DNA of 64,000 nt, taken from contig CAVYVO010000003.1 in NCBI GenBank assembly GCA_963771985.1, positions 186,001-250,000 on the forward strand, given 5' to 3'. The notes below the pieces were generated by a model. It saw only the letters and a list, made by a program, of their open reading frames with translations, was not told the origin of the DNA and did no database searches. The stretch comes from Trebonia sp963771985 (lineage in GTDB: Bacteria; Actinomycetota; Actinomycetes; Streptosporangiales; Streptosporangiaceae). A program made the position numbers and the translations under genes. Shown here in pieces: positions 60,644 to 64,000 of this stretch (the stretch's first letter is position 1; every line of letters begins with the position of its first letter).

Positions 60644-61006
60644 TCACCGCTTGGCGTAGTCGGCGAAGCCCTGCCAGTCGATCACGACACAGGGCTCGTC
60701 CCCCACGATCCACGCGTCGTGCCCGGGGGCCATGATGCCGAAATCTCCCGGGCCGTACTCCATCTCTTCCCCGTCGTCCATGACGACCTTCATGCGACCG
60801 GAGACGAAGTACCCCATATGGGCAGCCTGACAGCTATCCGTCTTGGCGATCGGCTTCACGTGCTCTGACCACCTCCAGCCCGGCAGGAAGGTGGCCCGGC
60901 CGACGGGACCTTCTTTCATGTTCACCAGCTGGAGCTGGCCCGTGCCGCCCTCGAACGGCCGGGTCTCCTCGGGCGAATCGAGGCTCATGCGAACAAGACC
61001 TGACAT
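60644..61006 (-). CDS. Cupin-domain protein
   Basis: 120 residues, single cupin barrel. Motif 1 region WSEHVKPIAKTDSCQAAHMGYFVSGRMKVVMDDGEEMEYGPGD and motif 2 region MAPGHDAWIVGDEPCVVIDWQGF. Metal ligands are incomplete compared with classical germin-type cupins: His in WSEH, HMGYF and PGHDAW remain. Close relatives are often small conserved proteins of unknown function. MSGLVRMSLDSPEETR at ATG 61006 is the natural start. It lies alone, bracketed by repeat X. Confidence 0.85.
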   Translation of the reverse strand: MSGLVRMSLDSPEETRPFEGGTGQLQLVNMKEGPVGRATFLPGWRWSEHVKPIAKTDSCQAAHMGYFVSGRMKVVMDDGEEMEYGPGDFGIMAPGHDAWIVGDEPCVVIDWQGFADYAKR

Positions 61007-61218
61007 CGCGACCCCCCTCAGCGACGTACTTTTGCGGAAGCTAAGCCTGTCCAGAGAAACCGCACCAGGGACCTAGGTCCTCATCTGCTGCGATAACAAC
61101 ATCATCACGCGACGGGCTGCGGACGCGAGCACAGGAGCGGCGCCGAGCCGACGGCGCGAGCGGCCCTCCGGGGCCACCCCGAAGCAGTACAGGAAGTTCT
61201 CTTAGACCCTTGTCATCA

Positions 61219-61330
61219 CCGGAAACCCCGTACAGCGACCGCACAGCAACCACGCACCCGCCGCACACCGCCGCGCCCGCCAATCCGGGCGGCCAGCCCC
61301 CCGCTGCACGGGGTCAAACCAGCCCCGGCC
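61219..61330 (+). repeat. Diverged repeat X, copy 2
   Basis: Colinear with 60481-60585: acagcgaccgcacagc, Pro/His-like cac-rich middle, atccgggcgg, then ggggtcaaaccagcccc in place of ggttcaatcc. Length differs by a few bases. Confidence 0.6.
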
Positions 61331-61370
61331 TGCGGCCGGGCGGCCGGCTCCACTCCGCTCCGGTCCCCCT

Positions 61371-61450
61371 GACCTCACCCCCCCCCAAAGAGCAAGGGAG
61401 GCGAGGTCAGGAACCCCTCCACTCCATTCCACCAGCCGAAAACCAAAGTC
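61371..61450 (+). repeat. Direct repeat Y, copy 1
   Basis: Matches 61651-61729 closely: gacctcaccc, ccaaagag, gcgaggtcaggaacccc, ccattcc and gaaaaccaaag appear in the same order and spacing. The right ends run into A-rich simple sequence. Confidence 0.85.
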
Positions 61451-61515
61451 AAAACCAAAACCAGAAAGTCAAAGTCAAGATCAAAGTCAAGATCAAAGTC
61501 AAAGTCAAAACCAAG
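61440..61515 (+). repeat. Simple-sequence run of AAAGTC / AAGATC hexamers
   Basis: About twelve consecutive hexamer-like units (aaaacc, aaagtc, aagatc) with a strong purine bias on this strand. Both strands are open, giving Lys-Val-Lys-Ile or Asp-Phe-Asp-Leu repeats, but no start or gene context supports coding. Confidence 0.85.
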
Positions 61516-61525
61516 CGGTGGCCGG

Positions 61526-61605
61526 GACGACTGCAAAGGGCGCGGGTTAAACCAGCGCGGGTGAAGACGACTGCAAAGGACACGGGTTAAACAGGGCGGC
61601 GGCGG
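61526..61605 (+). repeat. Two tandem copies of a 40-bp unit
   Basis: Copies begin at 61526 and 61566 with gacgactgcaaagg, then a short variable part and cgggttaaac. The ggttaaac box resembles the end of repeat X. Confidence 0.85.
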
Positions 61606-61650
61606 GGACGCCTGCCGATGTGCCGGTTCAACCAGGGCCCACGCTTGCGT

Positions 61651-61729
61651 GACCTCACCCACCCAAAGAGCGAGCAGGCGAGGTCAGGAACCCCTTCACC
61701 CCATTCCGCAAGTCGAAAACCAAAGCCAG
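61651..61729 (+). repeat. Direct repeat Y, copy 2
   Basis: Second copy of the unit at 61371-61450, about 280 bases downstream and ending in gaaaaccaaagccagaagg. Confidence 0.85.
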
Positions 61730-61863
61730 AAGGTCAAGGTCAGAGCGATAATCTATCGCATTTTCTCATCGAGATCCCATACCGATAATCCCGTATAGGA
61801 TAGTGCGGTGCATGAAATAGGGCACAGGTGCGGACGGTAGCCGGGCTCCTGTAGGATGCTGGT

Positions 61864-62524
61864 GTGATCAAGGCGGTTGTTTTCGATGTAGGCGAGACCC
61901 TCGTGGATGAGACTCGCGAGTACGGGACGTGGGCCGACTGGCTTGGTGTTCCTCGCCATACGTTCTCGGCGGTTTTCGGTGCTGCGATTGCCCAAGGGAT
62001 GGATTACCGGGAGGCGTTCCAATTCTTCCAGCCTGGTTTCAGGCTCGATGCAGAACGGGCGCGGCGCGCGGATGCCGGGCAGCCTGAGACATTCGGGGAA
62101 GATGATTTTTACCCAGACGCGCGCCCGGCCATGGAAGCCTTGCGCGCGATGGGCATATGGGTTGGAATAGCCGGCAACCAGACGTCCCGTGCAGGTAGTA
62201 TCTTGCGCAAGCTGGATCTCCCGGCCGACATGATCGCGACATCTGACGACTGGAATGCAAGCAAGCCAGACGCGTCGTTCTTCCTTGCGCTGCTTGCCGC
62301 GGTTCCCTACGAAGCGGGCGAAATCGTGTACGTGGGCGACCGGATCGATAACGACCTGAAGCCGGCTGAAAGCCGAAGGCATACGGACGGCGTTTATCCG
62401 GCGCGGCCCGTGGGGTTACATATGGGAGCATCATCCGGACATGCCAGCAGTAGCGGACTGGCAAATGACCACGCTTGCCGAATTGCCGGAGATAGTAGCG
62501 CGTGTTAACTCGCCAGCGCGCTGA
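61864..62524 (+). CDS. HAD-superfamily hydrolase (frameshifted near 3' end)
   Basis: About 219 residues. Motif I VVFDVGETLVDET (nucleophile Asp; the usual second Asp is replaced by Glu in VGET, as in several HAD subfamilies), motif II VGIAGNQTSR, motif III Lys in DWNASKPDASFF, motif IV IVYVGDRIDNDLKPA. One extra G near 62368 shifts the frame; the conserved end reads KAEGIRTAFIRRGPWGYIWEHHPDM ... TTLAELPEIVARVN. Substrate unknown. Its corrected stop (62522-62524) overlaps the end of the convergent XRE gene. Confidence 0.85.
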
Positions 62525-63794
62525 TCGTCGTATTCCAGTCGTAAAGCCTTTCGTCCAGCCGGCGAACGCACGGCAGTGATTCCCACTGAGAAAGCGACTC
62601 GCGGACCGCGCGTACTCGGGCCATTCCTGTTGCATACCACGTGCGGGCGAGCTGATCGAGAGCCATTTCAGCCAGTCGGCATGCTTCTTCCGGGGCATTC
62701 TCGCTTACTGCGACCGCTGCGAGATCGCCGAGTACCACTGACCGCTGTTTCTGGTCGTCTCCGGTGAGCCGGTCCAGAACTCCTCGGAGGGTCTCTTTCG
62801 CCGGCCCCGGCTGCCGGTCCACCAGCAGGGTATTTCCCTTAAAGCCGGCTAGCCGTGTCTCGGAGAACCAATCCAGCCACGCCGGCGACGGACGCGATTC
62901 TTCGGTGGCGAATATCTCTTCCGCGTGACGGATCAGCTGGAGCGCCTTACGAGTGTCCCCGAAACGGGTTTCGGCTTCCGCCTCGACGGCATCGAGCCAA
63001 GCGAGCATTACGGGCGGCGCAGACGCACGCCGGGCGAATGTCCGGGCCGCCCGCATGCGGTCGCGGGCTTCCTCTGCGCGCTTGGCGTCACCGGAAAACG
63101 CCGGGATAAATGTCATGTGCGCGAGCACCGCCGCGCCGAGCATCGAGTCGTGGGCGTCTTGCGCAGCTTGCAGCGCGGTGACGAAACTTTGCTGCGCTTG
63201 CTGCGGAATCTGCATGTCGAAGAACTCGATGCGCCCGGCGAGAAGGCTTGATTCTGATATGGCGGCGGCAAGGGAGCGGCGGGCCGCTTCAGGCACGGAC
63301 GCAACGAGCACGATCCCGAGTTTGACGTGACTTGCGACCGCATCATGCAGCTGGACCGGCGGGACGGTCCAGTACATGTGGCGGTAGGCGGCCGTGATCA
63401 TGATGTAATCGGCCGCGATAGAAGCGGACAGAGGATCGGCAAGCGCGCGCCGGGGGAACGTCGCGAACGGGCCGCCCGCAATGCCCGCCATAACTGGCGG
63501 GGCGGGCCGTTCAGGTCGCGGGGCTTCGGCATCGTCGGCGGCCCACGGCGGGACGAACCCCAGTTCGCCGACGGGCCGGCTGAACAGATGCTCAAGCGCT
63601 GCCTGATGATCAGGATGGGGCCACGGCGGGTTTTCCGACTCCCACCGCCGCACCGTCCGTTCGTTGATCGAGATGCGGAGGCCGATCTGTGCGCCTGCAC
63701 GCGTGACAGCTTCGGCCAGCTGCTGCTGCGACCGCAGGCCCTGCGCCTGACGCGCGCTGCGCAGCCGAGTGTTGCCCGCCGACTCTGATGGCAT
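62505..63794 (-). CDS. XRE-family regulator with TPR-like C-terminal domain
   Basis: 429 residues from ATG 63794, chosen because GGAGGG lies about 10 bases upstream. The N-terminal HTH reads LRSARQAQGLRSQQQLAEAV with INERTVRRWESENPPWPHPDHQAALEHLF. The remaining 330 residues are helical repeats (AISESSLLAGRIEFFDMQIPQQAQQSFVTALQAAQ, RAARTFARRA, ALQLIRHAEEIF, ACRLAEMALDQLA) of TPR type that in such regulators sense peptides or partner proteins. Common in actinomycete development and antibiotic control. A palindromic site with half sites lies upstream, likely its own operator. Confidence 0.85.
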   Translation of the reverse strand: MPSESAGNTRLRSARQAQGLRSQQQLAEAVTRAGAQIGLRISINERTVRRWESENPPWPHPDHQAALEHLFSRPVGELGFVPPWAADDAEAPRPERPAPPVMAGIAGGPFATFPRRALADPLSASIAADYIMITAAYRHMYWTVPPVQLHDAVASHVKLGIVLVASVPEAARRSLAAAISESSLLAGRIEFFDMQIPQQAQQSFVTALQAAQDAHDSMLGAAVLAHMTFIPAFSGDAKRAEEARDRMRAARTFARRASAPPVMLAWLDAVEAEAETRFGDTRKALQLIRHAEEIFATEESRPSPAWLDWFSETRLAGFKGNTLLVDRQPGPAKETLRGVLDRLTGDDQKQRSVVLGDLAAVAVSENAPEEACRLAEMALDQLARTWYATGMARVRAVRESLSQWESLPCVRRLDERLYDWNTTISALAS

Positions 63795-63929
63795 CGCGAG
63801 AGCCCTCCGTGTCGTTCGCCTCATTTTTCTCACTTTAGAGCATGTCTGCCGGAAACCGGACATAGCAAGTCGGCCAAGGGGTCATGTCCGAGTCTATGGC
63901 CGTTGAGTGTCCGCTTTTACAGCCTAGTT

Positions 63930-63946
63930 CCGGACATCATGTCCGG
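63930..63946. promoter_or_regulatory. Palindromic operator CCGGACAT-C-ATGTCCGG with half sites
   Basis: Perfect 17-base palindrome in the divergent gap between the XRE gene and the gene starting at 63967. Half sites ccggacat (63856-63863), catgtccg (63883-63890) and gtgtccgc (63907-63914) lie at spacings of about 25 bases, suggesting cooperative binding by the XRE regulator. Confidence 0.65.
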
Positions 63947-63966
63947 GCAGTATCGGAGCACTGGAG

Positions 63967-64000
63967 ATGTCAGGCCAGGAAGTGTCTTCACTGTCACCCC
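63967..64000 (+). CDS. Start of an unknown gene (partial)
   Basis: ATG 63967 opens MSGQEVSSLSP and runs out of the window. GGAG lies 8 bases upstream and the palindromic operator directly before it. Too short to identify; the divergent arrangement suggests it is controlled by the XRE regulator. Confidence 0.4.
   Translation, partial: MSGQEVSSLSP

Larger units (their letters stand above)
61007..61863. other. Repeat-rich non-coding block
   Basis: No gene is supported. The block is made almost wholly of direct repeats: repeat X copy 2, repeat Y twice, an AAAGTC/AAGATC run and a 40-bp tandem, described separately. The last 100 bases hold a hairpin (gcgataatctatcgc, 61744-61758) and the likely promoter of the HAD gene. 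Confidence 0.6.

Noticed and set aside
60055..60868. Plus-strand 534-residue frame covering 59264-60868
   Set aside because: Pro/Arg/Ala-rich shadow of the DUF6431-like and cupin genes, crossing the transposon end.
61375..61662. Minus-strand frame with Asp-Phe-Asp-Leu repeats
   Set aside because: Produced by the hexamer run; no start site, no homology, and the opposite strand is equally open.
61753..62382. 209-residue minus-strand frame opposite the HAD gene
   Set aside because: The plus strand shows all four HAD motifs; the minus frame has none.

Overview
The window is high-GC DNA from an actinomycete. Signs are GC-rich wobble positions, GTG starts, ATGA/GTGA stop-start overlaps, an AftD-type arabinofuranosyltransferase beside a DUF2613 micro-protein, a DUF397 protein, an Rv1747-like FHA-ABC exporter, a PPOX/F420-type oxidoreductase and a KstR-type sterol regulator. 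It resembles a non-mycobacterial filamentous actinomycete; genus cannot be fixed from sequence alone. No rRNA, tRNA or CRISPR array was recognised.

1-15 kb, transport and signalling: a potassium-transporter tail, a frameshifted MFS transporter, an FHA-FHA-ABC exporter, then a possible cyclic-nucleotide set. This set is an MBL-fold hydrolase coupled to a cyclic-nucleotide-binding protein, a NarL/LuxR response regulator, a lone receiver, and a coupled operon of receiver-nucleotidyl cyclase, ABC ATPase and histidine kinase, divergent from an FtsX-like permease.

15-30 kb, envelope and sterol metabolism: DUF2613, a family-2 glycosyltransferase, AftD, a DUF3068 (PorA-family) protein, a Tat-exported type II cholesterol oxidase, KstR, and a chsE1-chsE2-chsH2/H1-ltp2 operon for the last side-chain cycle of cholesterol. 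Three exact KstR-type boxes (TnnAACnnGTTnnA) lie before DUF3068, before the oxidase and in the kstR/chsE1 gap, which suggests one regulon.

30-43 kb, accessory region rich in mobile DNA: methyltransferase, DUF397 with a regulator remnant, a RarA-like C-terminal domain protein, a VOC protein, an IS4-type element, a BrnT/BrnA toxin-antitoxin pair, a histidine phosphatase, and a nested stack. In this stack a group II intron is split by an IS701 element and then by a second group II intron, whose reverse transcriptase is cut by another IS4-type element.

42.5-55 kb: alpha/beta hydrolase, a large secreted protein, PPOX protein, a Yx(FWY)xxD-type lipoprotein, gene remnants, a sigma-region-4-like regulator, aquaporin, an arylsulfatase that has lost its catalytic motif, a DUF1269-type membrane protein and a half-length TRIC-type channel.

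55-64 kb: a tyrosine recombinase followed by a complete Mu/TniA-like transposon (zinc-ribbon DUF6431-like protein, DDE transposase, small accessory protein, AAA ATPase) with recognisable ends and a candidate 5-bp target duplication; a repeat-rich block around a cupin gene; a HAD hydrolase; and an XRE regulator with a palindromic operator.

Nearly every second gene carries a single-base frameshift, most often a +1 in a short homopolymer. This looks more like uncorrected sequencing error than decay, so most frameshifted genes are reported over their full homologous span. A 20-bp palindrome (GGTCGATTGCGCAATCGACC and variants) recurs in at least four intergenic places.
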